From positions 11,778,028-11,842,027 of the forward strand of contig CM041546.1 of assembly GCA_023238725.1 (NCBI GenBank): a stretch of 64,000 nucleotides of DNA, written 5' to 3'. Numbering within the stretch: position 1 is the stretch's first letter; every line of letters begins with the position of its first letter. A program made the translations under genes and the position numbers. Of this stretch, positions 9,631 to 22,790 are shown piece by piece. The notes beneath the pieces are model-generated. The model worked only from the letters and a program-made list of their open reading frames with translations. It did no database searches and had not been told where the DNA came from. Source of the stretch: Scortum barcoo (lineage: Eukaryota > Chordata > Actinopteri > Centrarchiformes > Terapontidae).

Positions 9631-11195
9631 CAACTGGAGATTAAGACAAACTGAGGAACTTCTGTCAAAACGAACCAGCATTAAGATACATATTTTTCTG
9701 GATTCCTCTTGTTCTTGCCCGATGTTTTGGTCAAACACTGTTTCTTTTTTTTTTTTTTTAAATGTCTTCTAATCTTACGCGCTGAGTTGACCTTGCTGTA
9801 TTGCAACTGCTATATTAAAGTTGTTGTCTTGCTCTTAAGACCGGCAGGCAAATAGATAGACAATGTATCTCGATAGCCAGGTGCTCAGGTAGGCAAACAA
9901 ACATACTTAGTAATGCCCTTTTCTCTTCTGGTTATCACACCACGATAAGGAAACAGCGGATGGAAAGCTGAGACGCACGATAGGAGGGGAGGAGGGGAGG
10001 AGAGGACAGCAGAGATGAGGGGAAGGGGGGGTAAAGAGAGGCAGCGGAGGGGAGAGAAGAGAGGTGAAAGAGGGGCGATAGGGATGAGAGGAGGAGCAGG
10101 AGGCAAAAAGGGGGAGGGGGGAGGGGGACCAGAGAGGAGTGGGGAGATAATGTACTGTAGGCTGATTAATGTCAAAGGCGCTGAGTCCTGAATACTTATG
10201 AAGCAGATGTCAATGGAGCTTTACCCCGCAAGGTTACACAGAGGGAGGGGTGGGATGGGAAGAGGGAGAGGGGGGTCAGAATCAGACGCGGCAGAAGGGG
10301 ATGAGGAAATGAAGGTGAGAATGAAACAGAGGAAAAAGTTGAATGAGAAAGAAACAAAGCGGGGATTGTGACAAGCAGGGAGGTGATAGAGGCCATGTCC
10401 ACAATTCGAAAGCGCCGCTCCAGAGTTTTCCATCAGTTTCTCGTCTACAACGAAACTCCAAAATAGCAGAAACACAGCTCTTCTTTTTGGGTATGTAGAG
10501 GCCACTTGAGCCAGCTACCATACAATGTTTGAATGCACACAGCTTTCTGCAGGGTTTTTTGTGTTTGTGTGAAGTTTGTTTAAAGAAAGAGCAAGTGAAG
10601 AGCAGACTGTGCCGGAGAGCCATTTTGGATGGATCACGTGACAATCAGAAACCTGAGATCAAACAATACTCCTACATCAGCATTTTTGAAAAGCTCTGTG
10701 TCCCTGTCCGCATTAAAAAGGCAAATCTCAGATGTACTCACTCTGAGCAGCTTCTTTGAGAAAGACTTGTGTTTGTAAGATGGGATGCCAAAAAAAAAGT
10801 AAAGGAGACAAAATTATTCCTATAAGGCAAGGAAACTGTCGAGACAGTGAGGATGGTGTATGTGCCCAGGTGTGTGTGTGTGTATGCGAAAACAGGAAAC
10901 CTGTGGACTGAATATGCCTGTTTGCCTGAAAGAGCTCTCACATCTGACTGAACACCACAAGGTGAGCATTCATCTTAAGCGAATGGATTCAACACCAAAA
11001 AGGCAACACATAGTGCAGCTGTGGTGCATAATGTATTCTGCCTTTAAAAAACTGTCACATACAAACAAACAAAAACCGAGCAACACTCCTGATCCCACCG
11101 AGGTGCCCCGGCAGGACCAGGCCCCTCCATCCCTGCCTGTTACTACTTTTAGACAACAATAGACCTTACACCGTGTTTGTTATTGATGACAGAGC
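9631..11195. other. Intergenic with long purine-rich tract
   Basis: From about 9975 to 10345 the plus strand is strongly G/A-rich, with runs such as GGGGGAGGGGGGAGGGGG near 10110. Pro/Ser/Leu-rich reading frames on the minus strand are a consequence of this bias. No gene seen. Confidence 0.6.
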
Positions 11196-11211
11196 AGCGA
11201 CCTTTCACCTC

Positions 11212-11352
11212 TGACCTCAAGGAGCAGCCTTGACCTCAGGTTTGACCTCTCGGGACACTTGTAATGATACTGGGATACGTCTAATGACCCCTGGGCAGGA
11301 AGAGGTCACTGATGAAAGGTCAAGAGCAGATGTCCCACAGCCACCGTGACCT
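11212..11352. promoter_or_regulatory. Cluster of AGGTCA/TGACCT half sites
   Basis: TGACCT occurs at 11212, 11231, 11243 and 11347, TGACCC at 11285, AGGTCA at 11303 and 11317. The copies at 11231 and 11243 are spaced as a DR6 and those at 11303 and 11317 as a DR8. Such half sites bind nuclear receptors; that this is an enhancer is inference. Confidence 0.35.
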
Positions 11353-13510
11353 CAGGAAGGGACTGGATCTGCTGATTAACTGACCAGACAGTCAATTGAG
11401 GGAAGAGAAATAGCACCGGGAGGATAAGCTGTGCGTCTGCTATCAAAGATTACAGGTTAGTGCTGCTCAGCGATCATTTAAAGGACACTTTATGTTTGAA
11501 ACGTGGAGTTAGAGAAGGACCAAAAGCAGGGGGTGGATTGATCATTTTGGTGTCAATACAGCCAATACAGCTATATAGGAGCATTGATGGGACTGATACC
11601 ATATAAATGGATCGGTTTCATGTAAGATCACATTCGGGGCACATGACCACTCTCCTTGAACTCAGTAAATATGAAAACACAGTGAATATTTGTTCTCTGC
11701 CACTGAAATTATCCTGTGTTTTTGACACACACGTCAGAATAGTAAACAGAAATCCTCAATGTCTGATGGTGATGCAATATCTTTGAATAGCTTTACTTTC
11801 CCCTATGATCGTACATTAATAATAAAAGAATATTTAGTTACCTGTAGTAACATTTTATTTCTCATTCTTTTCATATTTATTTTCAATGTTTCAGTTAGTT
11901 TTGTCTTTGATCATTAGACATTATTATGTTCACAAAATTGGAAGTCAAGAGTGAAAACAATGAAAACGAAACAAAAGTAGATACAAAGAGAGTGGCATGG
12001 GGAAATGATAAAGGTGTATGTTTAATACAAATACTTCCCGATTTCTATTTACTATTGTTATTTGAGTATTTGGGTTAAGCCTACACTTATTATTCACTTC
12101 ACGGAGGAGGAAGCTCTAACCACAAAGATGACAACAATAAAGAAATTAATCCCTATAACAAGTCACTCACTGATGAGGACAACTGTATATAATTCAGCTT
12201 GTTGCATGTTTTTAAGGCGGGTTTTTTTGACAGGTTTTTGACGTTGCTGGAGACGATGGAGAAAATCTGAGAACAAAATAAACTGCTACTGTGTGAGAAG
12301 ACCTGCCGTGGAGCCTTGAAGGGGGCAGCTAACAGGTGCAGTGACAAAAAGACGTTTAGAGGAGTCTAACCTTCACACTTCTAAGAGTTTTACTCTGCTT
12401 CTACAGGTGTGGCATGGTGGGGGTTCCTCCCATCTTCTGGTCAAATACAGAATTAAAATGTGGCTCTGCTGGCATTACTATTCCTCTCTCATCTTCTTCT
12501 TCCTCTTTTCTTTCATATCTCTCCTCTACTGTCCTCTCCTCCAGTCCTCTAATCTCTCTCTCTATTAGTAGTCTATTTACAGCGTATTCAGTCTGGGGTC
12601 TGCCAACACTTACCGCTCTCCAGAGGTTTATCAAGCCACCGATAAACTCCACACACGCACATTTACATACAGACACACACACTTGCACACACAGTTGCAT
12701 GAGGATATTTTATGGAGTGTGTGTGCATGTCTGCAGGCATGCATTTACAGGACATTCATGTTTGTGTGTAATTGCAGGTACATAATGCATACAGTCTGAG
12801 TTTCTTTATGTTGTGGGTATGAACATATATGTAAATGCGTGTGCACGTGTGTTTATGTGCATCCAGTTTGCGTGTGTCCATGCACGTGTGTATATGTTAT
12901 CAGCAGTGTCCCAGTGTGCTCGCCGAGGGCCAGTCTATTTAGTGTTCATAACAAAGCCTTTTACTGAGGCTCCAATCAGGATTAAACCCTTATCAGCACA
13001 CACAGACCACAGGACATAGCCAACCAGAGTGTGTGTGGGTCTGTGTGTGTGCGTGTGAGACAGAGAGCGAGACAGAGGGGTGGGGGTTAAAGGGGATTAT
13101 TTGCACGTGTATTTATTGTATATTGTGTATGTGTACGTGTGTGTGTACATGCGTGTGCACAAAATTCGGTCCATGCCAGCTCATAAGTGAATGTGTTTAT
13201 GTGCAAACGTGTGTCTCATTGTGACTGTGCGTGTGTGTGTTTGCGTGTCTCGCATTTCTGAAATCTGTACGTATGTGAGTCAGTGGACTCAAGTGTTGCA
13301 GTAAATATGAAACTCTGAAACCACATTAAATCCAGATTCAAAGCTGGCATCCCCCCTGTGGGTTAGATAATTATCATCACTGCGTGTGTGTGTTTGCGTG
13401 TGTGTGTGTGTGTGTGAGTGATTTTATATCATGAGGTGGAGAGAGACAAAGAGAGGTGGATGAAGAGAGTGCAGAAAAATATGATGTTTCCATAAATGGC
13501 ACAGAGATGA

Positions 13511-13511
13511 C

Positions 13512-13570
<59 letters not shown>

Positions 13571-13573
13571 AAA
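13511..13573 (+). repeat. (GAAA)n microsatellite
   Basis: About 15 tandem GAAA units, followed 100 bp later by a 45-base T-run. Confidence 0.97.
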
Positions 13574-13689
13574 ACAATCAAAGAGTGACCACAAAGAAAA
13601 CAAGAAAAAGGCAGAAGAGAGAAATCCACCATATAACACAGTGTCGACTAATTCCAGACACTATAAAGACAAACTTTTTTTTTTTTTTT

Positions 13690-13721
<32 letters not shown>

Positions 13722-13724
<3 letters not shown>

Positions 13725-13869
13725 CATAGTTTTAATTTTCTTCTTACTGTACTTACTGCATCTTACTGTACTTACTGCATGCCCTTAAGTTTTCTACCTT
13801 TCAATGCTGCTGGAAATGTGAATTTCTCTTGGAGATCAATAAAGTATCTATCTATCTATCTATCTATCT
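13722..13869 (+). repeat. 3' end of a retroposon (SINE/LINE) with TATC tail
   Basis: The text TTGGAGATCAATAAAGTATC followed by (TATC)n to 13869 is the usual 3' end of a common fish retroposon. It is preceded by two tandem copies of a TACTGTACTTACTGCATC-like unit and the poly-T run. Confidence 0.5.
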
Positions 13870-14189
13870 GTAACAATTTCATGAAGATGTTTTACTGCCT
13901 GAGTTGTGTTAAAGTCTTTCCCATAAAGCTGCACTTCTTGCAACAGTTCCCCAGTTATGCATGTATTTTCATGTTTATATAGAGGAGCTAGGCTCAAAGA
14001 CAACTTAGAGACAATAAAGTTTTGTGCGTCTGCGACTCTCATCGCCCATGGCGGCAGAGCCAAAGAGAGATCTCAGCTGTATACAGTCATCTTTGTTCTT
14101 TTTTAGGTCAAAGCTCAAAGATCTGATCTGAGGTCTTGGATCCTATAAGAGATGCTATATACTGTAGGCCTTTAATATTATGATAACAC

Positions 14190-15610
14190 TGCATCGAATT
14201 ATGCAGATTTGGCTCATTAATATGCATGAGCCACACTGCCGCCAGGGAGGGGCCTGCAACAGACACAACAATGAGCCGGCAAAATTAGAGTAAACTGAAT
14301 CTATGAATAAAAAGTGGAGGCCACAGAGGATTATTTACACCCGTCTGTCTGCTTACTGTGCCTACTGTACAATGAAGATACATAACCCACCATTAAAAAT
14401 AAAAGTTTTTAATCTCTGTTGCTCTCTCTGCATATTCTGTGGCTTACACTTTTCATTTAAGGGCATTTAAAGATAAATTTAAATTTTATTCAACTTATCT
14501 TACCCTTTTCCCCACATGGATTTCTTTATTAAGTTAATTATTAAGTTAAACATATTTTAATCTTATATTTTGGAATCTGCTTTTCACACATTTAAGGCAC
14601 AGCGTGCCTCCACAGGAGTTTTAGAAGATGAATGAATTACATCTGTGACAGAAAATTCACAGAGGATGGATTAATTCTGTCTGTCTGCTCGGAACTTGCT
14701 GTATACTAAAAGTGCCCTCACCTCTAATTAAAACAGGAAAAAAATAAAAACACAATTTTGAGAAAACCCCTGAAGCAGACAATCACTCAATTTAAAATCC
14801 TCCCTAAGGCCTTCGCTTTAAATAAGAATATGTTTTCAGTGAACTTGACTGACTAAATAGGCACTGAAAGATAGAATACGGTATCTAAATGCACAGTGAA
14901 AGCAACATGAGTACATTTGAATTTGTAAGTTCATTTTATATATATTTATACATTATATAAAGTAGCAAGAGTCAAAAGAAATAATAAATCATGGTGAAAA
15001 ATATTATTAAAGTCAATAGATCAATGATGAACTCAATCTGTCAATATCTCAGTCTCAAAAAACTCCACCATGTTTTTCATGTTTTTCTGCACATAAATAA
15101 ATACATCTGTTCAATAAAGGTAGACGCCTCCACTGGAAAATGATGATGAAGATTTAATATGACACCGTCTGTCCGCGTGCTGTGCCTGAGACGCAGTAAA
15201 GGCACATCAAAACAGAGTGAAAATTGGGTGGGCCATCACAGTGCATTTAGATATAGGAACAGAATTAGGCTGAAGTGAATCCATGAATAAATATCTGAGT
15301 CCTTAGAGGATCATTAACACCTGTCTGCCTGCTCATAACTACTACTGTATGCTAATGTGCTGTACATTTATGACCTGATGCTCGCTTTTAAATGCAGGAT
15401 AATGAAACTCAGGTGGATTGTGAAGATGCATAGACCGGATCAAAAGTCTGCAGACTATTTCGAGTCACATTCAGTCGTGGCATGATGGCCGAAAATCACT
15501 ATGATATTAAACATTGATGAAGTGAATCTATGAATAAATGTATCTGCCTCTGTGGAGAGTATGTCTCACTTCTTTCTCTCTGCTCACCGTTGCTGTTGTA
15601 CAACAATATC
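14190..15610. repeat. Degenerate interspersed repeat, about five copies of an 80-bp unit
   Basis: A unit with the order TGAATCTATGAATAAA, then GAGGATTATT and ACACCTGTCTGCCTGCT-like words recurs near 14296, 14620 (poor), 15090 (poor), 15277 and 15522. The copies are diverged and irregularly spaced (about 190-325 bp where neighbouring). It does not match a repeat I know. The rest of the block is AT-rich. Confidence 0.4.
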
Positions 15611-18600
15611 CTGTGTATCCACATAGTTTGTATACTCATTTTTTGAACAAGCAAAGCACTTGTGATGCAGACTGGTGCTGATTCACTGTTTGGGGAAATA
15701 CTGTGCAAACCCAGTGCCTCTTCTGTGTCTCAAGCCTTGAATACAGGGTCAGTTATAGAAGAGAAGATTAAACTTTTATAATCTCCATGGAGAAACTGGG
15801 ACATTGCAGCACCAATATTAACAAAACATATCACTTTTCTTTCTTTTTTTTTTTTTCAGATGAAAGAACACAAATATAAATCTCAGGGGCACATTCGAGT
15901 TACAATTAAATCACAGTCGCAGCCCACAATTTCAACAGGAGTTGTGTTGTTGAGATGTGTGAATCAAAAGGATGAAAGAATTAATGATGCGACAAAGAAA
16001 CAACGCGTCAGATTATTTGATTATAAGTTGTACGTATAAGTAGTGTTAACCATTTGCACATGAGCCAAACCGAACATTAAACACATCAGAACTGTTTCAC
16101 ACACAGCAGTTCAGGTATATTCTCCACACACTGCCCATGTCACACATTTTTAAAATTGTGACTTTTTCAATGTATTATTTAGGTTTTGCAGGAAGTATAA
16201 ATCCTTAATGAATCAGGATCTCAGTGTTTTAAAATCAAAATGTGTGCTCTAAGTGACATGAATGATGTTCATTCTCCTCTGAGCGACTTCCAGAGATCTA
16301 ATACTCAAAGACAGAGCATCTGAACTATTCGAGTGAGGCGAAGTTATTGGCTTTGTGTGTGTGTGTGCGCGCAGGCGTGTTTGTGTTTCTTTGCGTGCAC
16401 GTGTGCTTGTTTGTTCTAATGAGCATCTGTCAGTGCAGACCTGATAACCGTGGTAACACCCGGGGTGATTTTCCTGCCCGTGTTCACACGAGCTCCGAGG
16501 CTTTACAGCGAGGTCAACATCTGGGCTAGAAAAAAAAAACAACTGTCACAACCTGCACACAAACAGAGGTGCGCTGGAGGTGAGCTATCTGTGGCACTGG
16601 CTGCACTGATGTTTCTATATGTGGTTGAGTGTTTTAGTTTTTGTTGTAAGGGTGACGTCAAGTCAAGAAAGCCACAAGTCTTCACAGGCAAATCAATTGC
16701 ATGTCTTAACGTGTTTCTGACTGCTGAGCATTATAATGGCAGACAAAACGTGGGACAACAGACATGGGACAGCTAGCTTACCCTATCCACAAAATGCTGT
16801 AAGATGTAATATGATGAGATGCATCTGCATTTCTTTGAGTCTTTGAGCTCTACTTACAGTGACAAATGGGTTTGCCTGTTGTCACAGTATTGTTTGTGTT
16901 GCGTTGTCATTACAATGACAACAGGCAACCTTGAGCCACCAGCTGCAGCATCACTGCACGTGGAGCAGTATTTTTGACATGTTTTGCTTTTGATGTTTTA
17001 CTGCTGATTTGTTCTGTTTAGCTGTGCTTAGAAATGGAGTTAATGTCAGTTTTACTTTGTTTTTTTATGAGGTAAAACTATGGGGACCACTGTTTTACAC
17101 TAACTGACCCTTTCCAGCATATAGGCCTGTTAATTTCACGTTCAGTATGTTAAAATGATTTTACTGCTTTTACTGAACTCAACCTCAAGTCCGGTCTTTT
17201 AGAGACAACAGTTAAATCCAAGTCTCAAGTCCCCATTGTGTAACTAAAGGTGTAACTCAGGGACCAGGTCTTAAATATCTGGTGTTTATAACAATATACA
17301 GTATACCACTTAAACTACAAACAGTTTTTTAAAGTACTGACACTGTCAATATAAATATCTAACATTATGTAACTGTTCCACTTTTCAGTGCTCCAGCAAA
17401 TGAACACAAATTTTTGAGAGTACAACAATGTTTTAATGTACTTTCCACAATATGCAGATGGCAGAAAAGTGTTCAGATGCTTAGAGCTGATAAATGATTA
17501 CGTTGCGTGGTGAGTGATTCACAACACAGCTTCAACTAAATATTGTTGATCTGTTTTCTCTGTATATTCATCTGGTTACAGGTTTATGTGGCACAGTGTG
17601 TGCATGTGTCCTTGCAGGTCATGTAAAATCTGTGTGAGTGTGTCGATTCCACCAGTTATTTGGACACCTGTGTCCCCAGCTCCAGCCATTTTCCCCCAGA
17701 GATGGAAATGATTGTTGCTTGTGTGTGTTTGTGTGTGTGATGAGAGTAGGGGATTGTGCAGTGGTTTTGTATGTGCTCATGTGTGTGAACGTGGTATTTT
17801 GTGTTTCTGTTGGTCCATTAAAGTGAACAAGACAGGATGTGTGTCAGTTTGAAACATCGTAGGGGACGGAGTGTGTTATCCCAACAAGGCCCCAAAGGTA
17901 CGTGTGTATATGCGTGTATGTGTGTGTGCGGTGCACGGAGGCGTGACTGAGCCAGAGGCAAAGGAAGGTCACCTCATGTGCATGGCTCAGTGGAACAGCG
18001 GCTGGTGACTGTGCACGGGAAGCCAAGCACCAGCGGTCTCCCAAGGACAATAAAGTGCTTATCCAGGAGAAAAAAACAGAAGGAGGCTATAGAGCTCTCT
18101 GATCACACACACACAGACACACACACTTCAGTATTCGGTATAGAGGCTCACATGCATGGACATAAACAGAAGAAAAAGCCTCTTAACTCGTGTGCGCGTG
18201 CACATTGTTTAGATGTCTTTGTCTCATAATATCTGTATCTGTATCTTCCACTCGCACATTTACTGTAATGTATCCATCAACATGTCGCTATTTAGACAAG
18301 TAATCTATCTGGGCTGTGTGTCCCTGCTGCAATGTCAACAACACAGTTACTCTGAACATTTAATACAGGTGAAATGATTTTGATGGATGTTCATTACAAA
18401 CTGTTGGAGGAATCTGTTGCATGTAGGCCTTTTTCACAGAAGAGCAGAGGTGTAAATAATAAAATCAGTGATGGCTGAATTCCATTTAGCTGCTCCAGTT
18501 TCAGGGTCCTGGTATTGTGCATGCCGGCTCACTGTGACTCTGCCATGGCCTGCTGGGACATTTGATGTCATTAGTAACACCTGTGCTTTGTCGTTGTCAA

Positions 18601-19430
18601 ATTCTCCACACTAGCTCTTTCCATTTTTTGCTTTACTTTTTTATTTAAGTTTATTAAATGTAACAGAAATGGACACATTTCCTGTAATATTTTCAACTTT
18701 CCACACACGCCTATATCTCTTCGAATCAATAATGAAATAAAGGCAGATAAATAGTTGCCTTGCTCCCATTTGTATTCCAACATGGTATTGTTATCACAAC
18801 TATCACTATTAACTAAAGGCTAAATAATCAACTTGTATATTTTTTTTAAAAAAGGATCTATACCAACAGTAGGGTACCCATAATAAAGTTTACAGTCAAT
18901 ATCTGTTGTTAATGAACTTAGATATTCTTGCCAATCACACACAAAAGAACAAAGTCACCACAATGTTTAAAGTATTTAGATTTTTCAGGATTTAATTATT
19001 CAGTTGGCTATTTACTTATATCTTCTGTCAGTTTTGCTTCCTTACTGATGATCTAAATGCTGCATCAAAGCCAGTTTTTTGTTGGCCTAAAAGTCATGTA
19101 TGAGCCATAAAATCAACCTATACAACATCGAACATTTGTTAGCTTTTCTTTCAAGCTTTTTTGAATAGTAGAATTGAAACCTTCAGCAGGTAGCTACACC
19201 CGGACTAGACTTACAACCGGTGCTGACAGTAAACGGCGAAGGTGTAACTGTCTCGCAGTAATTCTACATCTTGTTAGCGTTGCCACCTGGCCCCGTCGTT
19301 TGTTCAAACTGTGCATCAGTAACGTCTCAGTCAGTGATACCCATCACACATAGGGTCAGGCTTTTAGTCCGAGACGTATTAAACATCTCCTCTTCCTTCC
19401 TTTTTTTTTTACAGTAACTATAGGTGTCAC
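15611..19430. other. Intergenic, no recognised gene
   Basis: Short GT tracts near 16350, 17720 and 17900. Small reading frames lack homology and splice-site context. Nothing else supported. Confidence 0.6.
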
Positions 19431-19615
19431 ATAACAACTTTCTATTTCTGTGCAGAACCTTGTTTTGTACAGTAAGTGGAGCTGTCCATTGCCTGCAACC
19501 CTCTTCACTTTTCTTTCTGCCATCGGTGGTTCAGCTGTTGTTTCTCATTATAAAAACCACCTTATTGTGTTTCTTATTATCCCAAGCTGCTCCAAGCCAC
19601 CAGTATACTGTGCAT

Positions 19616-19648
<33 letters not shown>

Positions 19649-20235
19649 TGTACAGTAGCTGCCAAATGGAGTCTTTATTTGCCTCCAACCTTCTCTCTCT
19701 CTCTTCTCAGGTGTTTGTCTGTTCTGTCCCCTCATTATAAAAACCACTTTACCCTCTTCTCCCATCTCTCTTCCTCCCATCTCTTTCTTTCTCTCCCACC
19801 CCTCCCCTCCCATTCGCCTCTCCTCTCAACCTCCTTTTCCTCACCTCCCCCTCCCTCCCGCTTTCTCTTTACCTTTCAGCAGCTTGAAGCAACCAGTCAG
19901 CCATATGTGAGGGAAAACTGTCACCTCACACTGTTAACTTGCATTTTATCGAGTCTGCTCTTTGCCTTAAACTTTGCCCTAAACCTTTGGCGATTTCTGT
20001 TCTTTTTAACAGTAAAACTAATTAACCAAGCAGCTCGCAGCCAGCATTCAGCCATGTGTGAATCTTTCACATAATTTCTAGCTGGTTTTGGACTCGTGTT
20101 TGCCTTGAAATCCTTTTTTTCATTGTTTTTTTTTCCCCTTTCCTTTAGTCTAACCAATTAGTGAAGGAGCTCACCGGCAGTCATGTGTAAAGCTTGTTTG
20201 GTAGCCTTGTTTGTAGAGAAACCGTGCTAGCCACA
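19430..20235 (+). repeat. Degenerate tandem array with pyrimidine tracts
   Basis: Units each hold a T- or pyrimidine-rich tract followed by AGCTGCTCC / CAGCTTGAAGC / AGCAGCTCGCAGC / GAGCTCACC-like words and then CAGCCATGTGTGA-like words (about 19590, 19877, 20025, 20165). CATTATAAAAACCAC occurs twice (19547, 19731). A (GT)15 microsatellite at 19619-19648 interrupts unit one. The 216-codon frame across it is compositional. Confidence 0.45.
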
Positions 20236-22055
20236 AGCTATCTCTCTCCTGTGTTTCATTAAGGGCTACCATTCTTAATTTTGCATTTCAACATTCATCA
20301 TTTTTTTATTGTTGCTTTTCGTAAAGCAGCTATAATCAATATTAATAGATTAAAGTAACTGCATGGAACTTTTCATTTGGTGTTAATTCTGGCAACCTCT
20401 GTGGACAAAAGCAGAAGCGTTTCAGCACCACCTTGTGTGGAAAAGATCTTGACTTAGAGCTTAGAGCATGCGTTTGTTTTGGAGCCAAGTGAAAGAAAGA
20501 TGCAAGTTATTTTCTCTCTTAAACACAGCTGTTTGCAGTACATATAGTGATGAGGCCATGTATCTACTTGTGACTACATAAGATTAATAACTGTTGGCGA
20601 AACAAAGTAGACTTTGAAACTAAAGATACCAGCATTGCCTAATAATGTCATGTCTGCGATAAAATAAGCCAACAGCATAATATAGCTTGGAACCAAGGTC
20701 AGCATAAGATGTTATATCATAAGCCAGTTGTATTACAGTAATGTCGACTGTAACCTAGTATTATACCTCCATGGACTGTGTCTTGCAATGTATTTCATAA
20801 AGAAAATAAACATATTACATTTCTGTCTCAGGGGAAGAGTCCTGATCAGTTTTGAATCCTTTCAAATCTCTCCATCTGTAGATGGACACTACCCATTTGA
20901 CCAAGGTTTATTTGTATTTTTGCCTCTTTTTTGTCCCTTTTAACTTTTCTTTTTTCTTCAAGCCAATTATTTTCTTTTTCTCTTTGCTGTTCCTGCCACA
21001 GTAAGAGCCAGTACTACAAAATGTACAATACATTAAAAGATACAAAAAATAAAAAATTCAAAAAAACTCACTGCGAAACCTTGCCAGGGAAAATGTAAAC
21101 ATAGGCTCCTCCAGTCTGCGTGCCTTACATAATTTTGTCTGATTTTGTGGGGAATCGGACCAGCTGACAGGAATAAAGAATAACCATATAAAAATAGCCA
21201 ATCTTCTCACTGCTGGTCTTATTTGTTTATGAAGGTCATATAGAGGCATCACTATTAAATTGAGACTATTTCACAACAAGTTAAAAACACTCTCTGCTTA
21301 CTTTAACAATGAAAGAAATTGGATATAAGTTTTTAGTTCAGACAGACAAAGTTAATAACTAGCAAGTGTATTTAGCAAGTAAACTGGCAAAGGGTATGAA
21401 AAAAGCAAAAAGGAGAGCAAATATTGGAAATACATTTGCACGACTCAAATTAACATTAATGTTGCTCTGACTTTTCTGAATGTGTGAATAAGCAACAATT
21501 CAGCAGAAATTTCACAAAATCTTTACAAGATGATGACACAGTTGTTGTGTATGCTGTGTGTAGAGCCGCTCCCAAGTGGCAATAACAGATTTCTGTTTTT
21601 ATTTTGTGTCCTTCATTTGCTTTTTTTTGTGACATGGTGTGGTAATGTATTATACTGTAAGCAGATAACGTATATTTTTGCCATCTTGACTTTTAGTGTT
21701 ACTTTTTTTATTTTTCCTGTTGAAGATGGAATTTGAAAACATGTCGCATGGAGTCTAAATATTTCCCCCAGCCGGCACATACTGAGCTAAAGTGGCTTGT
21801 ATGAGTAGATGAACCGCAAAAACACCTGTGTGACAGCTCTCAATCAGTTATTTAGGGGGTATAGAAGAAAACAGGTGTTGGACATTGATTGTTCTTTAAT
21901 TCAGATTTGACAGTTTGTCCTCGGACGGAGTCACTCAAGTAAAACTGTCATTCAGTCCACTTTTACTGGGGTTAACAAGATGATTCTATTTCTTAAACAA
22001 GCAAGTCAGCAGTCTTTGTAAAAGTCCTCGCCACAACGATGACAACGCTATAATT
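20236..22055. other. Intergenic, no recognised gene
   Basis: AT-rich sequence with only short unmatched frames. No splice-bounded exon, RNA gene or repeat family recognised. Confidence 0.6.
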
Positions 22056-22059
22056 CACT

Positions 22060-22350
22060 TCCTGTGTCCCAGAGGGTCGAGCGTGACTCGATCCAATCAA
22101 AAACCATGCCAATTAGACGCCTCAACTGGCACTTAATTACCACTCTGAAGAGGCTGATGGGCCATTAATTAGCAGGACATTAACGGGACTGATTGTTCAT
22201 TAACAGCAGAGCATATTAGAGGAGATAAGACCCAATTGTAATGGACTCTGGTGGAAGAAAGACAGGCTGAAGCTGTCTCCAATAGAATTAGATGACCTGC
22301 TACAGCAGTCAAGTCTGGGATAATAATGTTAATAGCGGCCATTAAAGGGG
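22060..22350. promoter_or_regulatory. Candidate conserved non-coding element rich in TAATTA motifs
   Basis: Within 290 bp there are CCAATTAG, CTTAATTACC, CCATTAATTAGC, ACATTAACGG, TTCATTAACAG and CCAATTGTAATGG. It is not low complexity and has no ORF. Homeodomain factors bind such cores; enhancer status is inferred. Confidence 0.25.
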
Positions 22351-22599
22351 AATACCACTTACTTTTAATGTTGGTGTGTGTCACTCATATGGCTGCAGTC
22401 TGCGTTAGTGCATGTTACTCCGTCGTAGATAGCAGAGATACATCATCTCAACAAGCACTTGCAGATTCTTGAAGGTAGCTAATTACTTTAGCCTCACAAA
22501 TAGGTCCTATCCATTGCTACTGTACTGGGGTTGAGAGAAGCATGTCTGGGCCACTTAGCTTATTAAAAAAATATTGACTTGCTGTACTCAAGACTCAGT

Positions 22600-22790
22600 C
22601 ACCCACTGCAAAAAAAACCTTCTCAATTCAAGTCAATCTACTTGAAAACACTTACCAGAAAGTTCAAGGCAGGTCACTATAAGCTTTAATAAAAAAACTT
22701 AACTGTTTGGTAAAATATCTTAATATACCTTGTAACTTCAACTTCAACTAACTTTAACCTGTTAAGACTTGTTAAAGGACTCAAGTACAA
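22600..22790. repeat. Possible MITE relic (CACTGCAAAA type)
   Basis: Starts CACTGCAAAAAAAACCTT and continues with CTTACCAGAA and TAAAATATCTTAATA-like words, as in a common fish non-autonomous DNA transposon. The far end is not clear. Confidence 0.35.

Larger units (their letters stand above)
11361..14190. other. Intergenic, low-complexity and microsatellite rich
   Basis: GT-rich DNA fills much of 12650-13420. A (GAAA)n tract lies at 13511-13573, a long T-run at 13675-13719. Chance ORFs of Lys/Glu or Cys/Val repeats arise from these tracts. No exon recognised. Confidence 0.6.

Noticed and set aside
13377..13788. Lys/Glu-rich and Phe/Leu-rich frames
   Set aside because: Direct products of the GAAA microsatellite and T-run.
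19424..20074. 216-codon frame on the plus strand
   Set aside because: Composition follows CT and GT tracts of the degenerate array; no conserved domain.
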